Origin: Kitasatospora paranensis
GTDB lineage: Bacteria > Actinomycetota > Actinomycetes > Streptomycetales > Streptomycetaceae
Assembly: GCF_039544005.1 (NCBI RefSeq)
Contig: NZ_BAABKV010000001.1
Span: 8,184,001-8,248,000, forward strand
Length of the DNA stretch: 64,000 nt
Direction of reading: 5' to 3'
Positions 27,363-36,608 of this stretch are shown here, piece after piece. The first letter of the stretch is position 1, and the number at the start of each line of letters is the position of its first letter. Under the pieces are notes generated by a model that did no database searches, had not been told where the DNA came from, and saw only the letters and a list, made by a program, of their open reading frames with translations. Both the position numbers and the translations under genes were made by a program.

Positions 27363-28487
27363 ATGGAATCGATCACGCGTGCGGCCGGTGCGCTCCTGGG
27401 GACCCGTCTGTCCGACCCCGTCGACCTCGGCGGCAGCAGACGGAGCACCGTCCTCAGGTGCGCCACCGCGGACGGGGGCAGCGTGATCGTCAAGGCGTTC
27501 ACCGACGAGCCGGCGGCGCTGCGCGCCTTCACGGCCGAGGCCGCCGGTCTCTCCCTCGCGCTGGCCGGACCCGAGCTGTTGGCCGTGGCCGCCGACCCGC
27601 CGCTCCTCGTGATGGCCGATCTCGGCAGCGCGCCCACGCTCGCTGACGTCCTGCTCGGTCCGGACGCCGCGGCCGCCGAGCGGGGGCTGTCCGCCTGGGC
27701 ACGCGGGCTCGGCCGGCTGGGCGCCGGGTCGGTGCACCGGCGCGCGGACCTCGCGGCCCTGTGGGCCAGGTACGACAAGGGCATGCCCAGCTGGGACGAC
27801 GAGCCGTGGATTCCGGCGAACGCGGCCGCCCTGCCCGGGGTGATCGAGGCGGCGGGCAGCACCGTCCCACCCGGACTGGAGGCCGACCTCGCCCGCATCG
27901 GCACCGCCGGAGGCGGGCAGTACCCGGCCTTCACCCCGGGCGACACCTGCCCGGACAACAACCTGATCACTCCGCAGGGACTGCGGCTGATCGACTTCGA
28001 GGCGGCCTGCTTCCAGTCGGTGTTCCTGACGGCGGCGTACTGCTCGATGCCGTTCTCCACCTGCTGGTGCGTCTTCCGGCTGCCCACCGGCATGGGGGAG
28101 GCCCTGGAGGAGATCTACCGGCAGGAGGCGGTCGCCGCCTACCCTGCGCTGGCCGAGGACGCGGTGTGGCGGGCGGGGATGCGGCAGGCCGCGGCGGTGT
28201 GGACGGTGGACGCCACCGTCCGGCTGCTGCCCCGGGCAACGCAGGCGGACACCCCGATGCACCGTACCCGGCGACCCGTGCCGACCGTGCGTCAAGTCCT
28301 GCTCCACCGCTGGGAGAGGGCCGCTGGGCTCACCGAGTTCCCCGCCTTCGCGGACACCTTCCGACGCCTGCTCAGGCAGACTGCCGCCGGGTGGGACGTG
28401 CCCCCGCTGCCGCCCTACCCCGCGTTCACGGCTCCCGCCCCGGGCACCCCCACCGGCCGCCCCCTGCTCGGCGACACAGCCCGCTGA
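27363..28487 (+). CDS. Phosphotransferase (APH-like kinase fold) of unknown substrate
   Basis: 374 residues. The N-terminal lobe has TVLRCATADGGSVIVKAFTD with the ATP-binding Lys; the C-terminal lobe has GDTCPDNNLITPQG, a variant of the catalytic HxDxxxxN loop, and the metal-binding LRLIDFEAACF. These fit the aminoglycoside-phosphotransferase/choline-kinase superfamily, but the substrate is unknown. ATG at 27363 has no clear ribosome site. The 3' end overlaps the convergent cseC gene by 73 bases. Confidence 0.75.
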   Translation: MESITRAAGALLGTRLSDPVDLGGSRRSTVLRCATADGGSVIVKAFTDEPAALRAFTAEAAGLSLALAGPELLAVAADPPLLVMADLGSAPTLADVLLGPDAAAAERGLSAWARGLGRLGAGSVHRRADLAALWARYDKGMPSWDDEPWIPANAAALPGVIEAAGSTVPPGLEADLARIGTAGGGQYPAFTPGDTCPDNNLITPQGLRLIDFEAACFQSVFLTAAYCSMPFSTCWCVFRLPTGMGEALEEIYRQEAVAAYPALAEDAVWRAGMRQAAAVWTVDATVRLLPRATQADTPMHRTRRPVPTVRQVLLHRWERAAGLTEFPAFADTFRRLLRQTAAGWDVPPLPPYPAFTAPAPGTPTGRPLLGDTAR

Positions 28488-29788
28488 CCGGGCCCGAAGC
28501 CGCCGTCGATCCGCGGGACCGGCGCTGCCCGGGTGGACGGACCCGGTCCGGCGGGGCCGGTGGTCGCGTCGTCAGCCGGTGCGGGGGTGGGCATCCGGAG
28601 TTCGGCGACCGCGCCGCCCTCGGGATGGTTCCGCAGATGCACGGTGACGCCGATGGCCTCGGCGTGGCCCTGGGCGATCGTCAGGCCCAGGCCGTGGCCT
28701 TGGCCGCGTTCCCGCGCGCCGGTGCGGAAGCGCTGCGGGCCGTCGCGCAGGACGGACTCCGGATAACCCGGGCCGTGGTCGCGGACGGTGACCACCGATC
28801 CGTCGACCCGGACCGACACCGGTGGTGCGCCGTGCCGGTGGGCGTTGGCCACCAGGTTGGCCAGCACCCGGTCGAAGCGCCGCGGATCGGTGCTGACCGT
28901 CGCGTCGGCCGACACCACGAGCTCGACCGGCCGTCCGACGGCGGTCGCCGTCCGGGCCACCAGGTGCGCCAGCGGCAGGTCGGCCAGGTCGGCCGGCTCG
29001 GCGCGGGCGTCCAGCCGGGAGACCTCCAGCAGGTCCTCGGTCAGGTCGCGCAGCGCCCGCACCCGGTTCTGCACCAGTTCGGTGGGCCGGCCCTCCGGCA
29101 GCAGTTCGGAGGCGGTCAGCAGACCCGTCAGCGGGGTGCGCAACTCGTGCGCGACATCGGCGGTGAACCGCTGCTCGTTCTCCAGCCGGCTGCGCAGCGC
29201 GGCGGCCATCGAGTCGACGGCCGTGGCCAGTTCGGACACCTCGTCGCGGCGGCGCCCGAGCGGCCCGATCCGCGCGTCGAGGTCGCCGGCCGCGATGGTG
29301 CGGGCGGTGCGGGCGGCCGTCCGCAGCCGGTGGCTGATCCGGTCGGCGGCCAGCACTCCGGCCAGGACGGTCACGGCGACGGACAGCGCCGCGGCGATCT
29401 GCACCGCCCGGTCGAGGTCCGCCACCGCCTGCTCGTCGCCCGCGAAGTCGAGCCGCACCGAGACGACCCTGCCCCCGGTGCCGGCCGCCGCCCACATCGC
29501 GGTGCCGTCCGGCCCGTGGCCGAGGACGGAGCCCTGCCGCCCGCGTGCGGCCAGCGCGCGCAGCCCGGCCGGGACCGCCGGGTCGTCCACGGCCGCGTGC
29601 CAGCCGCCGACCAGCTCGCCGGTGCGGTCGTACCCGGCGAGCACGGCGTCCAGCGCGGCCTCCGCGGAGGCCCGGGCCTGGTCCGTGTGCTGACCCACCG
29701 ACGCCCGGTGGACGAGCACGGCGACGGTGCACGCGACCAGGCAGGAGACCAGGGCGATGACGGCGGCGATCTGCCCGCGGAGGGTCAC
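28415..29788 (-). CDS. cseC: Sensor histidine kinase CseC-like
   Basis: 457 residues. It has two membrane segments (AAVIALVSCLVACTVAVLV at 7-25 and a second at about 140-165), a sensor loop between them, a HAMP domain (RTARTIAAGDLDARIGPLG), the His box VAHELRTP near residue 213, and the HATPase motifs (NLVANAHRHG; RDHGPG; GHGLGLTIA). It is coupled to the CseB-like gene by a GTGA overlap (29785-29788). With cseB and cseA it matches the CseABC cell-envelope stress system of Streptomyces. The last 50 residues are a Pro/Gly-rich tail overlapping the convergent gene. Confidence 0.82.
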   Translation of the reverse strand: MTLRGQIAAVIALVSCLVACTVAVLVHRASVGQHTDQARASAEAALDAVLAGYDRTGELVGGWHAAVDDPAVPAGLRALAARGRQGSVLGHGPDGTAMWAAAGTGGRVVSVRLDFAGDEQAVADLDRAVQIAAALSVAVTVLAGVLAADRISHRLRTAARTARTIAAGDLDARIGPLGRRRDEVSELATAVDSMAAALRSRLENEQRFTADVAHELRTPLTGLLTASELLPEGRPTELVQNRVRALRDLTEDLLEVSRLDARAEPADLADLPLAHLVARTATAVGRPVELVVSADATVSTDPRRFDRVLANLVANAHRHGAPPVSVRVDGSVVTVRDHGPGYPESVLRDGPQRFRTGARERGQGHGLGLTIAQGHAEAIGVTVHLRNHPEGGAVAELRMPTPAPADDATTGPAGPGPSTRAAPVPRIDGGFGPGQRAVSPSRGRPVGVPGAGAVNAG

Positions 29789-30567
29789 CGGATGCGCCGC
29801 AGGCGGTAGCCGAAACCCCGGACGGTCTCGATCCGGCCCGCACCGATCTTGGCGCGGAGCCGCTGCACATGGACGTCCACCACCCGGCTGTCGGCGTCCC
29901 AGGAGTAGTCCCACACCCGGGAGAGCAGCGTCTGGCGCTCCATCACCACACCCGGCGCGGCCGTGAACTCCAGCAGCAGCCGCAGCTCCGTCGGGGTGAG
30001 CGGTACCGGTTCGCCCGCCACCGTCACCTCCATCGCCTCGGTGTCCACCGTCAGGTCGTCGATCACCCGCACCGCGGACGGGCCGGCCTGCGCCGGCCCC
30101 GCCGGGCCGCCTGCACCGCTTGCGCCCGATGGGCCGCCCGCGCCCGACGGGCCGTGGGGCGCGGGGGCGGACACCGGCCCGGTGCGCCGCAGCACGGTGC
30201 GGATCCGGGCGACCAGGACGGCGATCTCGAAGGGCTTCACCACGTAGTCGTCGGCCCCGGCCTCCAGCCCGGAGACGACGTCGACCGTCTGGCCGCGGGC
30301 CGACATCATCAGGATCGGCAGGTTGCTCTCCTCGCGGACGCGCCGGCACAGGCCGACCCCGTCCAGCAGCGGCAGCATCACGTCGATCAGCATCAGGTCC
30401 GGCCGCCGGGCCCGGAACCCTTCCAGCCCCTGGAGGCCGTCGGCGGCGGTGTCGACCGGGAAGCCGTACCGTTCGAGCGCCATCTGGGTCGCCTCCCGGA
30501 TGACCTCGTCGTCCTCGACGAGCAGGATCCGCGGCATGGGCGGCGGAGGCGGGAGGGGGACGGTCAT
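29785..30567 (-). CDS. cseB: Response regulator CseB-like
   Basis: 260 residues, OmpR type. The receiver (ILLVEDDEVIREATQMALER; Asp62 in LMLIDVMLP; VKPFE) closely resembles CseB, which starts with a VEDDDVIREATQ pattern. A Gly/Pro/Ala linker of about 35 residues (about 145-180), longer than usual, separates it from the winged helix (LTPTELRLLLEF; DSRVVDVHVQRLRAKIG; TVRGFGYRLRRI). The start ATG at 30567 has GAGG upstream; the internal ATG at 30537 is an alternative with no ribosome site. In S. coelicolor CseB activates sigE, but no sigE gene is next to this operon. Confidence 0.85.
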   Translation of the reverse strand: MTVPLPPPPPMPRILLVEDDEVIREATQMALERYGFPVDTAADGLQGLEGFRARRPDLMLIDVMLPLLDGVGLCRRVREESNLPILMMSARGQTVDVVSGLEAGADDYVVKPFEIAVLVARIRTVLRRTGPVSAPAPHGPSGAGGPSGASGAGGPAGPAQAGPSAVRVIDDLTVDTEAMEVTVAGEPVPLTPTELRLLLEFTAAPGVVMERQTLLSRVWDYSWDADSRVVDVHVQRLRAKIGAGRIETVRGFGYRLRRIR

Positions 30568-30616
30568 CGCTGCCTCGTCGGGGAGGTCGGGGCGGGGGAG
30601 GGGGTGGCCGAACGGG

Positions 30617-31381
30617 CTACCGACCGGCCGTCCGGGGCGATGACGGCACCGCCCGGCCGGGTGGGCCGGGGGCCGGGACGCTGGGTTCCGGGGTCGGGCA
30701 CCCGGCCGCGCCGTCGGCGGGCCCCGTGTAGACGGTCTGCCGGTCGACGAAGGCCATCCGGACCGCGTTCCAGCGGTAGGTGCTGCTGGTGCGCGCCGTC
30801 GGCCCGTCCGGCTCGTGCAGGACGAGGTCCCGCCCGACGGTGTCGGCCGTGAACGCCGCGTTCGCGGCGACCGCCAGCACCGGCACGACCTTCCCGTCCC
30901 GCTCGCCGTACACGTGCAGCACCGCCCGCCCGTCGGCCTGCGCCGTCAGCACGGCGGTGATCAGCTCGGGCCGGCCGTCCCCGCTGAGGTCCCGGTACTG
31001 CGCGGGCTGCACCGCGCAGCCGGTGCAGTCCCCGGACAGCGCCCGGTGCTCCAGGTCGGTCAGCGCCGGGTCGTGGAGCAGGACGGACCTGGCGTCCAGC
31101 TGCGCCAGCCCGCCGGCCGGTGCGGCCAGCCCGGGCAGCGGGGAGGGCGGCGGCGCGTCCGACTCGGCGCGCGATGGCGCCGGTGCCGAGGTCGCCGCGG
31201 CCGGCCACAGCGGCTGCGGGCTGGGGTGCTCCGCGACCTGCCGGGCCGGCCCGGCGTCGTGCAGGGCGTCCGGATTGTCGCAGCCGGTGAGCGCGAGGAC
31301 CGCCGCCACGGCGACCGCGACCGCCGCCACGGCACGAACGGCCGCCCCGGCGCGGGCAGGTGCGCCTGTCCACTTCTTCAC
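30617..31381 (-). CDS. cseA: CseA-like lipoprotein
   Basis: 254 residues. A lipoprotein signal (VRAVAAVAVAVAAVLALTGC, lipobox LTGC) is followed by a Pro/Ala-rich linker and a folded domain (ALSGDCTGC; YRDLSGDGRPELITAVLTAQ; RTSSTYRWNAVRMAFVDRQT). The TYRWNxxRMAFV segment is a CseA hallmark. GTG at 31381 is preferred over ATG 31420 because GGGAAAGG lies upstream and the signal then has normal length. In S. coelicolor CseA is an outward-facing negative modulator of the CseBC system. Confidence 0.78.
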   Translation of the reverse strand: MKKWTGAPARAGAAVRAVAAVAVAVAAVLALTGCDNPDALHDAGPARQVAEHPSPQPLWPAAATSAPAPSRAESDAPPPSPLPGLAAPAGGLAQLDARSVLLHDPALTDLEHRALSGDCTGCAVQPAQYRDLSGDGRPELITAVLTAQADGRAVLHVYGERDGKVVPVLAVAANAAFTADTVGRDLVLHEPDGPTARTSSTYRWNAVRMAFVDRQTVYTGPADGAAGCPTPEPSVPAPGPPGRAVPSSPRTAGR

Positions 31382-31538
31382 GTGCTGCGGTGCCTTTCCC
31401 GACGATCGTGCAGGGATCATGACGAGGCCAGCCAGTCTGCCCCATGCCCGGCGACGGCCCGCGGCCGCCTGCACGCCGCCCGCCGGGCCGCCCGGCCGGC
31501 GGACCGCCCGTGCCGCCCGTGCCGCCCGCGTGCCGGGG

Positions 31539-32237
31539 TCACGGACCGTCGGCCAGGTCGGCGAGGACGACGATGTTGTCGCTGTAGTGCCCGTCGCGGC
31601 CGATGGTGCCGCCGCAGGTGACCAGCCGCAGCTGCGCGTCGGGGGTGTCGCCGTACACCAGGTCGGTCGGGAACCCGGACTTCCGGTACTGGTGGATCGC
31701 CCGCACCCGGTACGTCACCGTCCGGCCGTCCTCCCGCCGCACCTGGACGGTGTCGCCCGGGCGCAGCGTCGGCAGCCGCTGGAAGACCGCGGCGCCCTTG
31801 CGGGTCCGGTAGTGGCCGAGCAGGACGGCCGGTCCGGGCCGGCCCGGTGCCGCACCGTCGCGGTACCAGCCCACCCGGCCGGGCTGGTCCAGCGGCGGTA
31901 CCTCCACCGTCCCGTCGCCGTTCAGCCCGACCGGGCCGACCGGGGCGTCCACCCCGATCCGGGGGATCAGCAGCCGCACCGGTGGCGAGGCCGGCAGCCC
32001 GGCCGCCGGCGCAGATCCTGCGGAGCCCGCTACGGCGGCGCCGGCGGCCGGCGGGCCGTGCGTCGGCGCCGCCGCGTCGGGGCCGGTGTACGCGATCCGC
32101 ACCGGCTTCCCGCCGGGCGTGAGCCCGTACGCCACCGTGCCGAGCCCCAGTGCGAGGACGAGCGCGCCGGCCGACGCGGCCGGCACCCACGAGGGGTGCC
32201 GGCCGCGCCGGTTGCGGCTACGCCTGCGCGCCGGCAC
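31539..32237 (-). CDS. Sortase (class E/F-like)
   Basis: 232 residues. A membrane anchor (SAGALVLALGLGTVAYGL, about 20-37) and Pro/Ala linker precede the sortase beta-barrel: VRLLIPRIGVDAPV, VLLGHYRTRKG with the catalytic His, and LRLVTCGGTIGRDG with the catalytic Cys, followed by HYSDNIVVLA. GTG at 32237 overlaps the end of the upstream small gene, so they are coupled. It is a single-function sortase, probably for the neighbouring anchored protein and others elsewhere. Confidence 0.85.
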   Translation of the reverse strand: MPARRRSRNRRGRHPSWVPAASAGALVLALGLGTVAYGLTPGGKPVRIAYTGPDAAAPTHGPPAAGAAVAGSAGSAPAAGLPASPPVRLLIPRIGVDAPVGPVGLNGDGTVEVPPLDQPGRVGWYRDGAAPGRPGPAVLLGHYRTRKGAAVFQRLPTLRPGDTVQVRREDGRTVTYRVRAIHQYRKSGFPTDLVYGDTPDAQLRLVTCGGTIGRDGHYSDNIVVLADLADGP

Positions 32238-32604
32238 GGCGCCGACGGACGACGGCGGTGCCGATCCCGGCCGCACCGGCCAGCGCCAGCGCGGAACCGA
32301 CGACGACGGCGGCCGGCGAGGTGCCGGCGTCCGCCTCCCCGGTCTGGGCTCCGCCCCTCGGCGTGGTGCCGACCCGGCGGCCGTCCGGCCCGACCGACGG
32401 CAGGGTGGGGACGGCACTGGGCCGCGCACTCGGCGCGGCCGGGGCGGTGGGCCGGGCGCTGGGCGTGGCCGACGGCACCGGGGCCGGCGCCGGCGAGGCC
32501 GCGTCGGCGGCCGCGGCGCCCGCGGACAGCAGCACGGCGGCCCCGGCCCCGGCACAGAGCAGAGCGGACCGCACCGAGCGGCGAACGGTCGAGGGACGTG
32601 ACAT
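32218..32604 (-). CDS. Small secreted membrane-anchored protein, sortase operon partner
   Basis: 128 residues. A signal peptide (SALLCAGAGAAVLLSAGAAAA) is followed by a Pro/Ala/Ser-rich region, then a C-terminal membrane segment (AVVVGSALALAGAAGIGTAVV) and a positive tail (RRRRAGAQA). No LPxTG-like motif is present (the nearest is LPSVG, far from the membrane segment), so it may be a simple membrane-tethered linker protein and not a classic sortase substrate. It overlaps the sortase gene by 20 bases. Confidence 0.7.
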   Translation of the reverse strand: MSRPSTVRRSVRSALLCAGAGAAVLLSAGAAAADAASPAPAPVPSATPSARPTAPAAPSARPSAVPTLPSVGPDGRRVGTTPRGGAQTGEADAGTSPAAVVVGSALALAGAAGIGTAVVRRRRAGAQA

Positions 32605-32815
32605 GAGGACTCCTTCTGCATGCTCACCACTCCCGTTCGGAGGAACGCGAGTTGGTGACGCACACGCTAGGAACCGCTCCTCACGGACTCCCGCCGACCG
32701 TGTAACGGCCACCGCGCGGATCGGTAACAGACCCGGGCACGCAGGCGGCGGCGCCCGGTCCGCGGGCGCAGTGGCTGGCGTGAGCCCGGTCCGCGGACGT
32801 CCCGCCGAACGGTCC

Positions 32816-33454
32816 TCAGCGCCCGACGCCGCGGTCGGGTGCGCTCATGTCCCCCGTCCGGGGTGTGCCCTCGGCGAGCCCGTAGCGCAGGTACACGGTG
32901 CCCGTCGGGCCGGCTGCCGGCGGTTCGAGGAGGGTGAGGTTCGTGGGCACCGCGCCACCGTCGAACACCTTCTTCCCCACGCCGAGCACGATCGGGTGCA
33001 CCCAGAGGTCGAGGCGGTCGAAGAGCTTCTCCCGCAGGAGCGTCTGGACGAGGTTCAGGCTCCCGACCACCTTCACGTGCTCGTGCCGGTCACGGATCTC
33101 GCGCACCGCGGCGCCCAGATCCGGGCCGAGCCGGGTGGACCCGGCCCACGAGAGGTCGGGCCTGCCGCGGGAGGCCACGTACTTCGGGACGCCGTTGAAG
33201 AGCGTGGCGATGCCGTTGTCCTCGCCGCCCTCCTGGTGGGGCCAGTAGGCGGCGAAGAGGTCGTACGTCCGTCGGCCGAGCAGGAGGGCGTCCGTGCCCT
33301 CGTACGCGGCACCGATCTGCGCCCCGGCGACCTCGTCCAGGAGGGGCGCCTGCCAGCCGCCGAACGGGAATCCCACCGGGTCCTCGTCGGGGCCGCCGGG
33401 TGCCTGCCCGACGAGGTCGAGGGTGGCGAACAGTTCGATGTGGATGAGGCCCAC
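32816..33454 (-). CDS. Dihydrofolate-reductase-like (RibD C-terminal domain) protein
   Basis: 212 residues of the stand-alone RibD C-terminal/dihydrofolate-reductase fold. It opens with HIELFATLDLVGQAPGGPDEDP and shows DALLLGRRTYDLFAAYWPHQ, VKVVGSLNLVQTLLREKL and DRLDLWVHPIVLGVGKKVF. GTG at 33454 has GGGGAG upstream. Such proteins are common in actinomycetes, bind NADPH, and mostly lack known substrates. Confidence 0.85.
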   Translation of the reverse strand: MGLIHIELFATLDLVGQAPGGPDEDPVGFPFGGWQAPLLDEVAGAQIGAAYEGTDALLLGRRTYDLFAAYWPHQEGGEDNGIATLFNGVPKYVASRGRPDLSWAGSTRLGPDLGAAVREIRDRHEHVKVVGSLNLVQTLLREKLFDRLDLWVHPIVLGVGKKVFDGGAVPTNLTLLEPPAAGPTGTVYLRYGLAEGTPRTGDMSAPDRGVGR

Positions 33455-33576
33455 GCCTTGCTCCCCGTGAGTCGGTCGTCCCGGTCGGGACGCGGACGGC
33501 TTTCGCCGGCACGTGGCACTCACCCTAGGTCGACGCCGCGTCCGGACCGGCCGGCCGGCGGGCCGTGTCGCCGGTT

Positions 33577-34373
33577 TCACCCTGTCCAGTACTGGGCGAG
33601 GGCTCCTTCCCGGTACGGGGCGGGGCTGACGCTGAGGTCACCGGAGAAGGGGCGGTCCAGGACGAAGACCAGCAGCAGGCTGAAGCCGACGAGCCCGGCG
33701 ACCGAGCCGACGAACAGCATCTGGACCCGCAGTTTGCGCAGACCGTAGAGGAACGTGAGCGGGATCAGGACGAGTGCGCCGCCGAAGGCCAGCGCCTGCA
33801 GCAGTGGGGGAGTTCCTGGCGTGCCATGGTGATGCGGGCGCGGCGCTGGGAGGCGACGTCGTCGAGGTGGTCGACGGCCTGCTGGTAGAAGACCTGCTCC
33901 GCCTGGCCCTTCGGGTCGTACGCCTGGAGCACCTGGAACGCCGTCTGCAGGTGGGTCTCCGTGGCCCCGTAGCTGGGGTTCCCCGCGCGCATCAGGGGCC
34001 ACTGCTCCTCGACGACCGTGTGGACGTAGCCGCTCATGGCCGCGTCGAGATCGGTGCGCACGGACGCCGGGAACGCGGTGGCGTCACGCGTGATGAGCGC
34101 CGCGTCGGAGGCCTCGGAGGCGACGATGGTCTGGGAGGCCTCCAGCTGCGTCCACAGGGTGACGATCACGAACGCGAGGATGATCCCGTAGATCGCACCG
34201 AACATCCCCAGCGTCACGCCGACCATGTCGTTGTGTTCCCCGCGGGCCAGCGACGGATACCGGCGGCGCAGCAGCACGCTGCCGGCGACAGCCAGGAGAA
34301 CCGTCCCGCCGACGGCGACGACGGCCAGGGTGAAGGTGCTGAAATGGTTGAGCAGCCAGAGCGAGAGCGACAT
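33577..34373 (-). pseudogene. DUF4239 membrane protein, frameshifted
   Basis: About 265 residues after repair. Two N-terminal membrane segments (FTLAVVAVGGTVLLAVAGSVL; MVGVTLGMFGAIYGIILAF) flank an Arg-rich loop with YPSLARGEHNDM; a large soluble helical domain and two C-terminal membrane segments follow. This is the bestrophin-like DUF4239 family, of unknown function. The frame breaks at GGGGG 33806-33810; one more base joins MARQELP to PLLQALAFGG. Confidence 0.85.
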
Positions 34374-34542
34374 GTGTGCGGAGTCTAGGCCGGGCACAAC
34401 AGCCCGGAACCGCCGGTTTCATGCGCCCCTACGGGCCCCCGCGAAGAAGTTCACACCACCGGGTGACGGCCCGATCCGTCGAACCCCCGGTGTGGTCACT
34501 CCCTCGCCGGGCACCCTCCGCAGCACCGCCCCGGCCCGGCCC

Positions 34543-35445
34543 TCAGTCCGAGAAGTCCTGGGTCATCCACACCGTGCCCGAGGAGTCGCGCAGCAGCTGG
34601 ATCCCGATGTGGTGGAAGGCCGGGTTGAGGATGTTCCGGCGGTGGCCGTCGTTGGGCGCCTGCTCGGCGAGCATGTCGTTGGTGAGGCCCACCGCCATAC
34701 CGGCTATCGCGTCCGTGGTGTTGGCCATCGGGCCGCCCTCGCCGATGTTCTCGCCCGCCGTTCCCCACTGCACGCCGGCGGCGTGCTCGCGGTCCCCGAA
34801 GGCGGCCTCGCCCGGGCACTGGTGCGAGAGTCCGCAGCCGGCCGCCATGGTGTGGTTGTGCGCGTTCGCGCTGGTCTGCAGGCCGGCGACCATCTGCAGC
34901 GGGGCGACGCCCTGGGCGGCACGCGCCTGGTTGATCACCGCGAGCACCTGGCTCGCCGCCGCGTCCAGGCCGGTGCCCGAGCCGGCCGTGGCGGTGGCCC
35001 GCGGGGTCGACCGCGCGGGCGCCGGAACGGCCGCGAGCGGGCTGGTCGGTGCCGCCGCGGACGTGGCGGGCCGCTGCACCGGCACGGTGCTGGTGGAAGC
35101 GCTGGGCAGCCGGGTCGGTCCGGTGCTCTGCGGGGACGGCGTCGTCGACGCCGCGATTGACCCGCTCGGCGTCACCGGCGTGATGCCGTTCGCCAGCGAC
35201 GGTTCCGGTGCGGCCGCCGTTCTGTCGTCCTGCGGGCCGGAGGTGAACATGACCTTGCTTCCGACCACCGCGCCGGCCGCCGTCGCCGCCACCGCGACCA
35301 CGGTCAGCAGCGGCTTGGCGGCGGACCTGGACCTGGCCCGGTGCTTGCCGTTGCCGGCCCGCCGGTGCGATCCGCCGCCGGCCCGGTGCGTGGACGTGTC
35401 CGGCCCGTAGCGGTCCGCCTGCACGTCGGTCGTGTGCTCCGTCAT
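34543..35445 (-). CDS. Membrane-anchored CAP-domain (SCP/PR1-like) protein
   Basis: 300 residues. A membrane anchor (LLTVVAVAATAAGAVVGSK, about 45-63) and a Pro/Ser/Thr-rich wall-spanning linker of about 100 residues precede a CAP domain (ASQVLAVINQARAAQGVAPL; SANAHNHTMAAGCGLSHQCP; GENIGEGGP; GHRRNILNPAFHHIGIQLL; WMTQDFSD). The CAP cavity His and Glu are present. The start ATG at 35445 has an excellent ribosome site (GGAGGAGAAGAG). The function of bacterial CAP proteins is largely unknown. Confidence 0.88.
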   Translation of the reverse strand: MTEHTTDVQADRYGPDTSTHRAGGGSHRRAGNGKHRARSRSAAKPLLTVVAVAATAAGAVVGSKVMFTSGPQDDRTAAAPEPSLANGITPVTPSGSIAASTTPSPQSTGPTRLPSASTSTVPVQRPATSAAAPTSPLAAVPAPARSTPRATATAGSGTGLDAAASQVLAVINQARAAQGVAPLQMVAGLQTSANAHNHTMAAGCGLSHQCPGEAAFGDREHAAGVQWGTAGENIGEGGPMANTTDAIAGMAVGLTNDMLAEQAPNDGHRRNILNPAFHHIGIQLLRDSSGTVWMTQDFSD

Positions 35446-35646
35446 CTCTTCTCCTCCGGTCGACTGCCCTTCGAGACAGGAGACCCCCATGCGCGCGGCG
35501 GATAACGAAAATCGCGCGAATGTTCACGGAAGCTGCCGACGGTACCGTACCGCCGGGAATTCCGGTCGTGTACGGATGCACCGGTGACAGGCCCACGGTC
35601 GGTTGCCCGACCCCTGGCTGCTGCTCCTCGGTGCAGCGACTGAAAC

Positions 35647-36452
35647 TTGCTGAAAGATATTGCTGTCATTTCGTGCAGCGGCCCGACCGTCACCGGCGAC
35701 GGCACCGGCAGGGCCACCGTCAACGCCGGCGACGCGGTCGCGCTCTACGCCGCGACCACCGGCACCGCCGGCCCGAGCCGGTCCGCCTCGTCGAGCCCGG
35801 GCCCGTCCTCCTCGCCTTCGTCCTCCCCGAGCCCGTCCTCCAGCCCGTCCAGCGGCACCGTCACCGAGACGTTCAACGAGAACAAGACCACCGTGCTGGG
35901 CCAGAACGTCTTCGTCGTCGGCTCCCTCGCCCAGCTGGGCAACTGGGCCCCGGCGCGGCTGTCCCGCTCTCGTCGGCCGGCTACCCGGTGTGGAACGCCG
36001 GCGTGCAGCTCCCGGCGAACACCGCCTTCGAGTACAAGTACATCGTCAAGGACGCCGCCGGGAACGTCACCTGGGAGAGCGGGGCCAACCACACGGCCGA
36101 CACCGGATCGTCCGGGGGCACCCTGAACGACACCTGGGGCGTCACCGGCGGCACCACCGGCCAGGTCACCGTCAACTTCTCCGAGAACAGGACGACCGTC
36201 CTCGGCCAGAACGTCTACCTCGTCGGCTCCATCGCCCAACTCGGCAGCTGGAACACCGGCTCCGCCCTGAAGCTGTCCTCGGCCTCGTACCCGAACTGGA
36301 CGATCTCCCTCACGCTCCCGGCGAAGACCGCCTTCGAGTACAAGTACATCGTCAAGGACGCCGCCGGGAACGTCACCTGGGAGAGCGGGGCGAACCGTAC
36401 CTGCACCACCGGTGCATCCGGCACCTCGACGATCACCGACAGCTGGAAGTAG
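35647..36452 (+). pseudogene. Truncated alpha-amylase remnant with two CBM20 starch-binding domains
   Basis: The N-terminal 30 residues (SCSGPTVTGDGTGRATVNAG, then DAVALYAATTG) match the last strands of a streptomycete alpha-amylase C-terminal domain. A Ser/Pro linker and two tandem CBM20 starch-binding domains follow (each with VLGQNVxxVGSxAQLGxW and AFEYKYIVKDAAGNVTWESG). The whole catalytic domain is absent and there is no signal peptide, so this is the 3' remnant of an amylase gene. Within it the frame also breaks at CCCC 35948-35951 (one base missing, joining GNWAP to GAAVPLSSAGYP), which matches the window-wide error pattern. A strong terminator follows. Confidence 0.8.
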
Positions 36453-36460
36453 CAGCACCG

Positions 36461-36506
36461 CACCACGGGCCGGCCGCCGCCGCGAGGCAGGGGCCGGCCC
36501 GTGGTG
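36461..36506 (+). terminator. Perfect 15-bp hairpin terminator
   Basis: CACCACGGGCCGGCC (36461-36475) pairs exactly with GGCCGGCCCGTGGTG (36492-36506) around a 16-base loop. It begins just after the CBM20 stop codon, supporting that the remnant keeps the natural 3' end of the original amylase gene. Confidence 0.8.
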
Positions 36507-36608
36507 CCGCCCCCGGAGCTGACGGCGGCACAGCAGAAAGGGCAGGAGCCGCGGGCCGCCCGTCGGTTACGCTGGCGGGCTGCCCCGCGAAGAGGAGAGA
36601 CCGGATCC

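Noticed and set aside
28415..30349. 644-codon frame that would fuse the CseC-like kinase to upstream sequence
   Set aside because: The extra N-terminal part is an Arg/Pro-rich shadow of the CseB-like gene; the kinase starts at GTG 29788 with a GTGA overlap.
32218..32604. LPxTG-type sortase substrate next to the sortase gene
   Set aside because: No LPxTG-like motif lies just before the C-terminal membrane segment; LPSVG is far upstream, so it is called a membrane-anchored partner only.
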